Assembly: GCA_036873755.1 (NCBI GenBank)
Contig: JAVTVY010020254.1
Coordinates: 1-64,000, forward strand
Reading direction: 5' to 3'
Length of the DNA: 64,000 bases
From: Hanleya hanleyi
Lineage: Eukaryota; Mollusca; Polyplacophora; Lepidopleurida; Hanleyidae
Under the pieces are notes generated by a model, which was not told where the DNA came from, made no database searches, and worked only from the letters and a program-made list of their open reading frames with translations. Each line of letters starts with the position of its first letter. Positions within the stretch are counted from its first letter, which is position 1. Both the position numbers and the translations under genes were made by a program. Of this stretch, positions 35,174 through 46,150 are shown piece by piece.

Positions 35174-35482
35174 CGCAGAAGAAGAATGTAAATCTAAAAT
35201 AATGTAAGATTTAACCCCGTGGGTAACTCCGGCATCACTATATCTACGAGAATATGAGAGTATTTATCGCGAATAGTTAAATATATTCATGATTAGGCTT
35301 GGCCCCTGATGAGAGATATGCCTGGGATATACATAAGATATAGTCCCGAAATTACCCGAAACAACTGCTCTCAGGTACATGTTAGTACATATAGTGATGT
35401 TATAATAGCTCCTATACTCAGGTAGGTGTAGGGTCAGAACACCCCGAGAAAGTGGGTGTGTATATGAACATCTCTTCACACA

Positions 35483-36540
35483 GCAGGTACTGACACAGCG
35501 GTACTGCTGAACGAATATCTACCCTGTATGCACTGTTAGCAGGTATAGTCACAGCGGTACTGATGAACAAATATCTACTCTGTATGTACTGTTAGCAGGT
35601 ACAGACACAGCGGTGCTGATGAACGAATATCTACCCTGTATGCACTGTTAGCAGGTACAGTCACAGCGGTGCTGATGAACAAATATCTATCCTGTATGCA
35701 CTGTTAACAGGTACAGACACAGCGGTGCTGATGAACAAATATCTACCCTGTATGAACTGTTAGTAGGTACTGACACAGCGGTACTGATGAACGAATATCT
35801 ACCCTGTATGCACTGTTAGCAGGTACAGTCACAGCGGTACTGATGAACAAATATCTACCCTGTATGTACTGTTAGCAGGTACAGACACAGCGGTGCTGAT
35901 GAACGAATATCTATCCTGTATGCACTGTTAACAGGTACAGTCACAGCGGTGCTGATGAACAAATATCTACCCTGTATGCACTGTTAGTAGGTACTGACAC
36001 AGCGGTACTGATGAACGAATATCTACCCTGTATGCACTGTTAGCAGGTACAGTCACAGCGGTACTGATGAACAAATATCTACCCTGTATGTACTGTTAGC
36101 AGGTACAGACACAGCGGTGCTGATGAACGAATATCTACCCTGTATGCACTGTTAGCAGGTACAGTCACAGCGGTGCTGATGAACAAATATCTACCCTGTA
36201 TGTACTGTTTGCAGGTACAGACACAGCGGTGCTGATGAACGAATATCTACCCTGTATGCACTGTTAGCAGGTACAGTCACAGCGGTGCTGATGAACAAAT
36301 ATCTACCCTGTATGCACTGTTGGCAGGTACAGTCACAGCGGTGCTGATGAACAAATATCTACCCTGTATGCACTGTTAGCAGGTACAGTCACAGCGGTGC
36401 TGATGAACGAATATCTACCCAGTATGCACTGTTAGCAGGTACAGACACAGCGGTGCTGATGAACGAATATCTACCCTGTATGCACTGTTAGCAGGTACAG
36501 TCACAGCGGTACTGATGAACAAATATCTACCCTGTATGCA
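35483..36540. repeat. 56-bp satellite, about 19 copies
   Basis: The unit contains GAACGAATATCTACCCTGTA, TGCACTGTTAGCAGG and TACAGTCACAGCGG. Period 56 bp, with alternating variants (GAACAAA/GAACGAA, AGTCACAG/AGACACAG), suggesting a higher-order repeat of about two units. Confidence 0.95.
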
Positions 36541-37327
36541 GAAAGGCGCGAAAACGTTAAAATCAATGGAGGTTTTTTCTCACACATTTGACCACATTCT
36601 GTCAGCATCAAAACAGTCATGATAGATGGTACATGGACAAAGAAGCTCAGGTCGGTCAAACTGTATCAAATTGGCATATTTTATCTCTCCCGTTTCGTTA
36701 TTTTCGTCAGCGAAAAGGCTCTTTTCGCGACATTAGTTTTTATCGCGAAAATTTAACCTACCCTCGATCTGGGCTGTAATAGGAATGCCACGCCCCCTTA
36801 CCTATATTCACCTATAACAGCCAGAGTTTCTGGGTTACAGTTAGGGGGTGCAGGTACACCGACCATGACAGCTATATACTTTACACAGTTTGAACCACGT
36901 CATTTGACAGTTTTTACACCGATGAAACTGCAAAACGCGATCAAAGGAGTAGATCACGTTGCCTAAAGGTCCATGACACAGGGATTCTAAAAATCTCTCT
37001 AAAATTTGGGTCCTGACATCTTAAAATAGGGTAAAAGTAAACAGAAAATTAATATCAAGCAAAACAGAACCATTGATTTGTTTTACCATTCGCTTCAAAG
37101 TGAATAGCTGATGCCTGTGGTAGCCTGGACATTTGTTCCGTATTCATTTCTGATCAAAAGGCAACTTTGAAATTGCCTTGAACATGGACCCAAGAACATT
37201 TCCCCACTCACCCCTCTGGTGCAGACAAGGCTGAATTTATCCGTTATACAGCGGCTATTTGAAAAAAAGTATGGTGGCCCCGCATTTTATTTCATATTTC
37301 ACTATGGGTGCATAAGCTCCAAATTAT
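36541..37327. other. No supported gene
   Basis: One 63-codon frame (36588-36779) has no recognisable features. CGAAAAGG/CTTTTCGCG repeats near 36710-36745 form small inverted repeats. Confidence 0.35.
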
Positions 37328-37557
37328 AGATCGGACTTTTTCGTAAGTCCTTTTAAAACGAGTCATTGGATTGGTTGATTGCGACACACCCCCTGACACT
37401 TTCTTGTGTGTGCCTCTTTAATCGAGGTACGGGATTGGTTGTTTGTGACACGCACCCCGACCTTGCACTTGGCTCCCTTTAAATTCAGCGGAGGTTTCAA
37501 ATTGGCCTCAGTTGCTGCCTTTGCTTCGCCGTTTTTATTTCTTTTAATGCTGATTTT
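37328..37557 (+). repeat. Ngaro A1 repeat
   Basis: Begins AGATCGGACTTTTTCGTAAG and is nearly identical to 41752-41981. The minus-strand frame seen in both copies is a by-product. Confidence 0.85.
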
Positions 37558-37674
37558 TATGTTTAGTTTTATTCTTTGGTAGCGCGGCCTGCCAGCATTA
37601 TGCCCGATACGAGAAACGGTCAAAACTGACGTCCATTTGGTGCAAACCGTGATGCAGTAAGGCAAGCAGAAAAT

Positions 37675-38166
37675 ATGGCTGACAACGAGGCCGGGTTCGA
37701 CGTGAAGGGTTGGTGTGCTCAAAATGAACTTTCCATTTTAACGGTCTCGGCACTTTTAGATAAAGGCCTGGAGTCGGCTAAAAGTATCAGCAAACTAAAT
37801 TCGAGAATTATCACTGAAGAATTTGAGGACCTACCACTGGGACAGAGGCTTCTCTTGGAGGATGCAGTGAAAGATTTGAGGGCCTCTCTCACTGCAGGCG
37901 TACAAAATGGTGACCAAAATGGCGGCCTACCGGCACGGCACGTGCAAACGGAAAATTCAGGGACTACCTCCTCGTCGGCTTTGTTTGAACAAACTTCAAC
38001 TCCAGAAGAGATGCTTGCATGTCTAAATAATATGTGCAGACAAAATATCCCGGGTCAGCGACAACCGTCGGGGAATATCGTGCAGAACACTGATCAAGGC
38101 GCCAGTGCAAACGCTCTAGTATGTTTGAACTTCTTTCTCGGCTATCAAATGTTCCAACAAAAGTAA
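37675..38166 (+). pseudogene. Ngaro/DIRS gag, N-terminal part
   Basis: ATG 37675 opens a 163-codon frame (MADNEAGFDVKGW...) with a helical capsid-like region rich in L/E. It ends in a frameshifted tail at 38166. Another frame from about 38122 continues LLSRLSNVPTKV, typical of the family, so an indel lies near 38110-38130. Confidence 0.65.
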
Positions 38167-38207
38167 ACACTGTGTTACGAGAGGTTCGTGATTAGTCGAC
38201 AGCCCCA

Positions 38208-38795
38208 ATGTTTAGCCATAATAAAGAAACTGAAACCGGTACAGTGGATTTGGGCCCATTAGAATTTAGAGTGAAAGACACAAAAATTCCTTACCATAAA
38301 GTAAATCAATCTCAGTACTTTGAAGGAGCTATCAAGATTCTGCGGGAAATGATTGAAAAGGATCAGTGTACTACGGGGATTATTCTTCAATATTTGGATT
38401 ACCTGACCAAAATAACAACTTTCTCGCAGGCATTTGATTGGCAGTCAATCCTCAATTTTGACATCCAATTTCGACGCCAGCAGGCACGGGACCAGTGCCC
38501 ATGGAATATGGATCAACCCTTTCTGATGCAGGCCTGGTTGCGGCCAAGGTCATTTGAACGAAACCAACCAGCCAAGACATCGATGAGTAGGGGTGGGAGT
38601 GCACGCTCCAAGTTTGACCCACAAACCGGCCGTCCGATCTGTGAGAAATATAATGGGCGAGGCGGTTGTACTTTGAAAATTTGCAATTACTCCCATATTT
38701 GTCTGACCTGTTTTTCGCGCAGTCATGGGCAGAGTAATCACAGTGTTGATACCGGGAAGGTTCCAGTTCCCAATCAGAATGCAAAAAACTATTAG
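38208..38795 (+). pseudogene. Ngaro/DIRS gag, C-terminal part
   Basis: 195 codons with a capsid-like helical section (QSILNFDIQFRRQQ, QPFLMQAWLRPRS), then a CCCH-type motif CEKYNGRGGCTLKICNYSH and a second CLTCFSRSH pair near the C-terminus. These zinc knuckles would bind RNA in the particle. Ends TAG 38795, just before the pol frame. Confidence 0.7.
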
Positions 38796-40439
38796 GTCGT
38801 CCCATTTCGAAACCTCTGAGAGATAAGCTACATGTGTGGGAGAGAGAATTAGTAGGTGACGTGGATGAAGAATTCATCCTAGCCGGCATTCAGCATGGAT
38901 TTTCGATCATCGATAACTGCGATTTGATTCCTACTTCAATTTCGGTACCAAATTCTCAATCTGTTTATTGTCAGCAACAGGTTGTGGAAAATCAAATTAA
39001 GGCAGAAGTTCTTGAGGGTAATTATACCATAGTTGATCACCCTCCAGCTATAGTTAGTGCATTAAATGTTGTTCCAAAGGGTGAGGATTCTGTGCGGCTA
39101 ATACATGACTGCAGCCGACCAAGTGGTGTCAGTGTGAATGACTATGCAAGTAAAGACCCGTGTGATTATCAAAGTGTCCAGGATGTTTTAGATATCATTC
39201 AACCAGGCTGGTTTTTGGCCAAAATTGATTTGAAATCTGCTTACCGTAGTGACAATATTTGTGAGTCAAATTATAAATATACCGGCCTACAATGGCAATT
39301 TATGAGTGACAGCAAAACATCTTTCCTGTTTGACAATAAGTTACCTTTCGGGTCCAGAAAAAGTCCCGCTCTATTCAATAGGATTACTCAGGCGGTAAGA
39401 CGTATGATGGCGAGACGGGGTTACTCGGGAATTATTTGTTATTTAGATGATTACCTTATTGCAGCACCTACATGGGAAGAGTGTTTAGAGGCCTATAACA
39501 TGTTGATCTCGTTACTTAGATCGCTGGGCTTTGCTATTAATTGGAAGAAAGTAGTTGACCCGTGCCAGAAACTAGTCTTCCTGGGTATTGAAATTGACAC
39601 TCGATTAGGAACATTATCTTTGGAAGAGAAAAAGCTCGAAGAACTGATAATTTGTGTTGAACAAAGTATGATTAAACGCAGATTGTCTAAAAAACAGCTA
39701 GAAAGATTAGCAGGGAAGTTGAACTGGGCTACTAATGTTATTGCATGGGGTCGCTTACATGTCAGACGAATATATAACTTGATTTCCACCCTGAAAATGC
39801 CTAATCACAAAGCACTTGTATCTTGTATACGTTTGGACTTCGATTGGTGGTTGTACCATCTTAGCAACACCACCAATCGTAGGTTGATATGGGATGTTCG
39901 CCCAACTATCCCGGTCTTCACTGATGCATGTAATATGGGGGGCGGAGCATTCTGCTTGTCCGATTGGACTTACTGCACATGGCATCTTGATGGCCGGGAT
40001 TGGGAGGGGGAACATATCAATATCAAAGAGTTGGCCGTTACTCTTGTATCTGCTAGAAGGTGGGCCCCCGATTTGGGCGGGACATAGAATACAAATCTAT
40101 ACGGATAATGCCGCCACTGCAGCTATAATTAATAAAGGCTCAACTCCATGTATGTCTGCATTGTATATATTGGATGAACTCAGCAACTTGGCGCTGCATT
40201 TCAACTTTGCTCTGGAGGCAATTTTCTTACCTGGTACACACAATATTATTGCCGACTCAATTTCACGTTTCCATGAACCTGGACAAATGCAGCGCTTTGT
40301 TTCTGGGATCCATATGTTGGGTGCTCCAGAGTCGTTAGTTTATTTTTTACCGTACCACATGTCATATGAAGCTTATTATTTCCTTCTTCCCCAGATCTGT
40401 CTGTGGCTACGCACTTACAACAGCTGGATAGGGCAGTAA
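38792..40439 (+). pseudogene. Ngaro RT-RNase H, frameshifted
   Basis: The RT frame runs about 38792-40087 with no ATG at its start; it overlaps the gag stop, so frameshifting or reinitiation is implied. Motif A is KIDLKSAYR and the catalytic box YLDDYLI lies near 39440. RNase H follows with VFTDACNMGGG and NIKELA. A one-base shift in a GGTGGGCCCCCG run near 40060 moves the rest (IYTDNAAT, NIIADSIS) into the frame that ends at 40439. All four RNase H carboxylates are present across the two frames. Confidence 0.8.
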
Positions 40440-40441
40440 AT

Positions 40442-41371
40442 ATGTTTAGCGCAGCAGCTTATGCACCAGCCACCCAGAAGGTCCATGATAGCCAATTGAA
40501 GTGTTATTTAAATTTTTGCGATTCCATTCAGGTGCCCCCACTCCCTGTTACACAGGAGAATATTATACGTTATGCGGCTTACTTAGCTCTTAATAAATCT
40601 TTCAAAACAGTCCAGCAATATTTAAACCGATTACGCATTTTTCATCTGGATCATAAGTTGTCTAACCCTTTAGAGAATAACTGGCTTCTGCAGCGTCTGT
40701 TAAAAGGTGTTCGACGGTTAAAAGGAAACACATCGTTACAGAAAGCCCCTTTCTCCATTGAGCACCTACTTGCTATAAAGAACAGGTTAAAACTTGATAA
40801 AATTGTAGATCTGAGATTTTGGGCTGCCGTGACGACGGGTTTCTTTGGTTTATTGCGGGTCAGTAACCTTTGTGGCCCTGGTTCTGTAATGTCTACGCCT
40901 CTCCATTGTATACGGCGTGAGGATCTGGATTTTCATGCGTTAGGCATTATTATAGTGGTCAAGTCTTCCAAAACTATTCAATTTGCACAGCGTATTCATC
41001 ATGTTGTTCTTCCCTCTTTATCTGGTGCATTATCTGATGTATGTCCCACTAGGAATCTATCAAAATTTATCTCTATGGCTGGGCCGATAGATAGGCGAAT
41101 GCCGGTTTTTACGATCTCACAGCACGGACACTGTAGCTTTCTGACACAATCTCAATTTTGTAAGCGCCTTAAGCAGATTACCCTAGAGATTGGTCTCTCG
41201 GGCAGGTTTAACACGCATAGCCTGCGTCGAGGTGGAGCGACGTGGTTAGCATGTTTGGGTATTCCTCTCCCTGTGATTAAACGACTCGGAGATTGGAAAA
41301 GTGATTGCGTCTTCACTTATATTCAGCCAGAACCTCTGGTTAGTCTCGGTCTTATTCAACAGTCCTTATGA
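40442..41371 (+). CDS. Ngaro tyrosine recombinase
   Basis: 309 aa from the ATG two bases after the RNase H stop. The family catalytic residues are visible: R139 in GLLRVSNL, H259-x2-R262 in THSLRRGG, W285 in GDWKS and Y293 in TYIQP. It is the expected integrase of a YR retrotransposon, acting on the circular DNA copy. The N-terminal half is a SAM-like DNA-binding domain by analogy. No lesion is visible. Confidence 0.85.
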   Translation: MFSAAAYAPATQKVHDSQLKCYLNFCDSIQVPPLPVTQENIIRYAAYLALNKSFKTVQQYLNRLRIFHLDHKLSNPLENNWLLQRLLKGVRRLKGNTSLQKAPFSIEHLLAIKNRLKLDKIVDLRFWAAVTTGFFGLLRVSNLCGPGSVMSTPLHCIRREDLDFHALGIIIVVKSSKTIQFAQRIHHVVLPSLSGALSDVCPTRNLSKFISMAGPIDRRMPVFTISQHGHCSFLTQSQFCKRLKQITLEIGLSGRFNTHSLRRGGATWLACLGIPLPVIKRLGDWKSDCVFTYIQPEPLVSLGLIQQSL

Positions 41372-41612
41372 TACCTACCCCTACTGTGGAATGGGGTTGT
41401 AAAATATCTTTTACATGTATGCCAGTTGCCCAACCTCTATGGACAAGTAATATACCGCCAATTCTTGCAGGCAATGTATCAGCTTAATTGTAGTAATTGC
41501 TGTTATGTACTCGAATTTGCATGCTCGCATGTCCTATAATGAACTACATGTTTAATCATATTTGCATACACATGTACGTGCACAGTTGGACAAAGTATGT
41601 ATTGTACTGCTT

Positions 41613-41751
41613 AATAATTTATTATGCTTGGCAGGGCTGCGCGCCCAGAATTGCAGTTGGCTGCCTTATGAATATAATTGTTTTAGTATAGTTTTATAAT
41701 AAATTTTTATGGCAATAAATTTATTATTTCGCCAATCCAGTGGTTCGTTTT
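41613..41751 (+). repeat. Ngaro B1 repeat
   Basis: 139 bp, one base different from B2 at 42005-42143. It contains AATAAATTTT, which may supply the poly(A) signal. Confidence 0.85.
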
Positions 41752-41981
41752 AGATCGGACTTTTTCGTAAGTCCTTTTAAAACGAGTCATTGGATTGGTT
41801 GATTGCGACACACCCCCTGACACTTTCTTGTGTGTGCCTCTTTAATCGAGGTACGGGATTGGTTGTTTGTGGCACGCACCCCGACCATGCACTTGGCTCC
41901 CTTTAAATTCAGCGGAGGTTTCAAATTGGCCTCAGTTGCTGCCTTTGCTTCGCCGTTTTTATTTCTTTTAATGCTGATTTT
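41752..41981 (+). repeat. Ngaro A2 repeat
   Basis: Direct copy of A1 adjoining B1. Confidence 0.85.
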
Positions 41982-42004
41982 CCCACCCACCACTACCCAT
42001 GCTC

Positions 42005-42143
42005 AATAATTTATTATGCTTGGCAGGGCTGCGCGCCCAGAATTGCAATTGGCTGCCTTATGAATATAATTGTTTTAGTATAGTTTTATAATAAATTTTT
42101 ATGGCAATAAATTTATTATTTCGCCAATCCAGTGGTTCGTTTT
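42005..42143 (+). repeat. Ngaro B2 repeat
   Basis: Direct copy of B1; the element ends ...GGTTCGTTTT against repeat S copy B. Confidence 0.85.
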
Positions 42144-44950
42144 ATGATAATTTAGAGAAACGTTGACTTTGAAAAGTGGAGCAAAAGAGAATTTAACCTG
42201 AAAATAGTGCTATTTCTCTATTAGTTAAATATTGTAGCCACATGGTGACACCCACTCTTTTCCATAAAATGTTTAATCACTCATTGATGAACCATTATTT
42301 AAATTTTCCGCAAATTACACAGTTTACATTTTTTTTTTTTTTTTTTTTTTTACATTTTTGGGGGGGGAGTTCGAACGTGATCTACTAACTGACTTAAGTC
42401 ATTCCTTAAATAACCACATCTTTCTATAGCGAGCATGTGAAATTGATAAAGCTTGCCGATAAAAAAACTTCAATTTGTTAAAGTGCTAATGCAGCGAAAT
42501 TTTTATTAAATAATTTGATTCTCTATTCTTTCTCGATTAATTTGCTATATCCATGAGGAAAATCGGACAAGGAGAAGTTCTTATTTCAAAAGGAAAAGGG
42601 CGTGCAATTGTGCTCTTAAAAGTGCGACCGTTTACATGGCTTTGTTTACAAATATGATGACGTCATAAGTATGACAGATGGTCAGCTTGAGTCTGGGCTC
42701 TGCATGGCGGACAGTGTTTGGAGGGAGGCAAGCCCGTCCTCGAAGCCAATATACTGGTTTGTTTAATAAAATTTTTGAATTTAATGTTCATCAGGAAATT
42801 AAGTATGACAAGGGTTTATTATAAGACATACCTGTGAATGAATACAGACAATTTGTATGGACCTAATGAAGATACAAAAAGCCCCGCATCCGCGACCGAG
42901 CAAAGCCTACCGTGTGCAACCAGGCTAAATTGAATTCATTGCCATAGAAATGACTTCAAATTCCACTGAGCAGTTCCATTATAATTTTTATCTGGTCAAA
43001 TTAATTACCAAGAATCTGTAGTCTATATAAATTTGTTTTGTACGATATTTATAAAATTTATCTGCCAGTGTCCGTATTTTATTTGCCTACGGTGTATCAC
43101 TTATCATTACACGGAAGGATTCCCAACTTCAAGAAAATAACGAAGATCGATCTTCATTATCCCCAGATTCTCAGAGAGATATGTTTTCTTCTTCCCATTA
43201 CAATCAACTTTAAATTAGATCTAAAAACATAATATTATATGCTCTAAATTGGAATGCCCAAATCTATCACGACGTCTGAAGCGGCCCGTCTGAAGTGCTC
43301 CCGCCGAGGTCCGCGTGCAAAAACAACAGTCTTCGGTCTTCAATTTCACATTCCGGTTTTCTTGTGCAAAAAGTGAAGGCTTTATTAAGAATTTCTTCCA
43401 TTCACTCTAGATCTATATTCTATTTGCATTCCACAATATGATCGGTTATGAAAGCAAATGTAAACTGTTCATAAGTTTGTGCGGTATGAGAAAAGAAAAA
43501 GCCATTCAAAATTGTTGAATAATATTTTTTTATCAGAATTTATATTTGTCTTATATATTTTTCTGTGCTGTCGGTAAAATTATCTTGCACCCTTCTCGTT
43601 TATTATCACAGACAATTTTTTAGCATTATGTAATTTTTTCAGAATAATGTTGAACTAATTTCATGTTTATTTTTTATTTCAGATACTCCCGAGAGACTCG
43701 TTTTTCAATGTTGTCTTTGTCCTGTTTGTTGTTTTGTTGTTGTTTGAATCTTCTTTAGTTGAAATGTTTGAAATGTTAGTTTTCTCGGTATGTAAACTTC
43801 AATTTAATATTTTACGTAGTATTCTGAAATTATGTTGGTGCATGGCCTAGAGAAAGCTGAGCTCACTAATCTTACCCGGTTGCCGGCATGACCGTGTATT
43901 CAACATGCAGTTACTCAGACGATACAAACTTTGAAGATTTTTAAAATAATTTCTAATGCCAGGGGAATATTTTTGATGACAAATAATTGCATAGACAGAG
44001 TTTGGAATATATTGTGAGTTTCGACAGCTGATGTGATTTATTATCTGATAAATCCACGAAAACCCCGTTCCCTCCTATGTGAATCAGATAGTAACTGCAT
44101 GCATTCGTCCAACTATGGTACTGCCCACGAATTCAGGTAAATAAATCATTTTAACTGATCATGCACGGACACGTGGCCGACTAGATTCTTTCTTTCATTC
44201 CTGGCACGTTTAGTGATGGATATCAACAGTATTAACTCAACAACAATGTGAATTAAGTCTATGGATATTGGCCTTCGCCATATGCTACGCATATATCGCT
44301 GGCTTGCTCGTCGATCAGCATGTCATACTTATGACGTCACATATACGAAAAACATGGCGACCGTAAATGTCGCACTTTATCTGCTAACCCCCTTGTGTTT
44401 CGTAGCAAAATATAATATCTTCCTGTTTAAAACTCTCTGTGAGAATTTTATTAAATTAAAGCAGAAATCCCAAACCGTAAAATTTCATGATAAAAATGAA
44501 ATTGACAATTTGGCTGCATTAGCACTTTAAAAAAATGTAGATGATATTACATAAAATAACAAATATTTGATTATGTCAAGTACATAGTAATGCAATGATA
44601 ACTATATCTGACAGGGTTACAATATCATGCCAAGTAGAAAGTCCAGCACCCTTATGTAAATGTATATTTCTTTCGCAGACAATGTCCCCTACAGGATCGG
44701 ATCAGACAACAAGGATATTAGAAACAGATAGGATATGTATATGTCGAAGTGAGTAAGATTACTTGTCAAACTACAGACAACCAGCGAAACTTAAGACAAC
44801 CTTTACGCAATAGAAAAAGACAGTATGCGTGGAAGCCGATCAAACTTGTTTGTGAAGTATTCAAGCGTAACAGATCCATGTGTCTTCCATATCAGTGTCT
44901 CGTTGGTAATTCACATATAGACCGCACTCCGGTAGAACATTAGGTGCGTA
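42144..44950. repeat. Dispersed repeat S, copy B (interrupted)
   Basis: 42144-42481 and 44527-44950 match 33087-33900 in order. The middle is the TTAA transposon. Confidence 0.75.
42482..44526. mobile_element. 2.0-kb TTAA-flanked DNA transposon
   Basis: Ends AGTGCTAATGCAGC and its inverse, with TTAA on both sides (42478-42481, 44527-44530). The empty site is visible at 33418. TTAA duplication is known for piggyBac and Kolobok elements. The AG-start TIR does not fit the usual CCY of piggyBac, so Kolobok or another TTAA family is possible. No transposase frame; only a short frame at the right end (44261-44530) that runs through the TIR. Confidence 0.8.
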
Positions 44951-46150
44951 CCCTTACTGTCCAGAAGTGTCCTTTGCTTTAAAGATATTTTACCCAAGTG
45001 CAGGCTCTGAATTGTTTTGGAATGCTTCTTGGTCACTTGGAATGGCACTTGAACATGCATATAATTAAAACCTGATCAGTTGTATATATGATTCCATATG
45101 ACATGCAATCCAGTTTTTTTTTTAATACACTCAGGATGATTGAATAGATTGACTACCATAAAGGGTAAAGAATGGAACACATCCGTACGATATACAAAAG
45201 ATTGACAAAGATGTCTATTATCCGTTCTTTAGTACTCCATGATATACAACAAGGGAGATAAACAGTTTGTGTGACGTTCTAACCAATATACACTATGAAG
45301 AAATCAACCATACCTAGATGTGCTCATTAAATTACCCATCAGTCGAGTGGCTGCTTGAAGTGAGCTGAGTTCCTTGTGCAGTTGTATTCTGGAATATGAA
45401 AGTATACAATGTAAGAAGCCATTAGAATTGAAGAGAAACAATCATGTGGATTATTATAATTTGTCTTTGTTAATTTCTGGTTCAACAAAATCTCCATACA
45501 GGGTTTCAAATAACGAATAAATGCTTATTAACTACAAATGGTTTTCTTAAATTTTTGAAATGGAATAAATGTATGAAATGAAATGTTCTCATTTCTCAAG
45601 ACGTGAGTAGAAATGTACAATTGAAGTGTGTGAAGATCCTTAGCTTAGGTATATGAATAGTGCAATCAATAGACAAGGAAAATATAGCCTGTTGTAATGA
45701 TGAAAAGTCTAATCATAATTGATTATACTTTTTCTGATTATAGCTAAAAATAGGTTATGCTAACATTTTATTATCAATATATTTTAAAACATATTTCTTT
45801 ACCATTTTGTCAAAAATCTGCTATGGAAATATTCTACAATCTTCTGCAAGGAACAAAAATCAATAAATTTTATAAATCAATAAACTGTTCAAAACAACAA
45901 GATAATTTATTTAGAGCTACCATCCCCCAACCAGTTAAATCCACCTGTTTTGACATGAACAGGTAGTATACAAGCAGTTTTGTGATAAAAATATCTCACC
46001 CTCAGGGGATTTCCTCCAGGGGTGTATGCCAATCTTCATATGAGGTCCCCAAGCCTGGGGTTTCCAAGCTGACAATTCACACATCATAACAATGGCAATT
46101 CACAATGCCTTGAACCTGGGTAGATCTGAAAGTGATATTGAGACAGAGAT
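44951..46150. other. No supported gene
   Basis: A+T-rich, with no recognisable domain. Sequence just before 46151 reads TTTGTCAG/GAGG inside the Penelope frame and could be a splice acceptor if the Penelope ORF had an upstream exon, but I see no exon. Confidence 0.35.

Larger units (their letters stand above)
37328..42143 (+). mobile_element. Ngaro-type YR retrotransposon with split direct repeats
   Basis: The order is A1 (37328-37557), gag, RT-RNase H, tyrosine recombinase, B1 (41613-41751), A2 (41752-41981), a 23-bp spacer, B2 (42005-42143). The A1-ORFs-B1-A2-B2 arrangement is the known Ngaro layout. It indicates reverse transcription through a circular intermediate and integration by the recombinase without target duplication; none is seen. 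A copies differ by about three bases, B copies by one, so insertion is fairly recent. Frameshifts in gag and RNase H make this copy probably non-autonomous. Confidence 0.85.

Noticed and set aside
35483..36540. CRISPR-like repeated array
   Set aside because: The 56-bp units are contiguous and similar over their full length, with no unique spacers; this is a eukaryotic satellite.
37363..37722. Minus-strand frames in Ngaro A1 and A2 (also 41787-41993)
   Set aside because: Both copies lie in the repeat and end at its boundaries; no domain.
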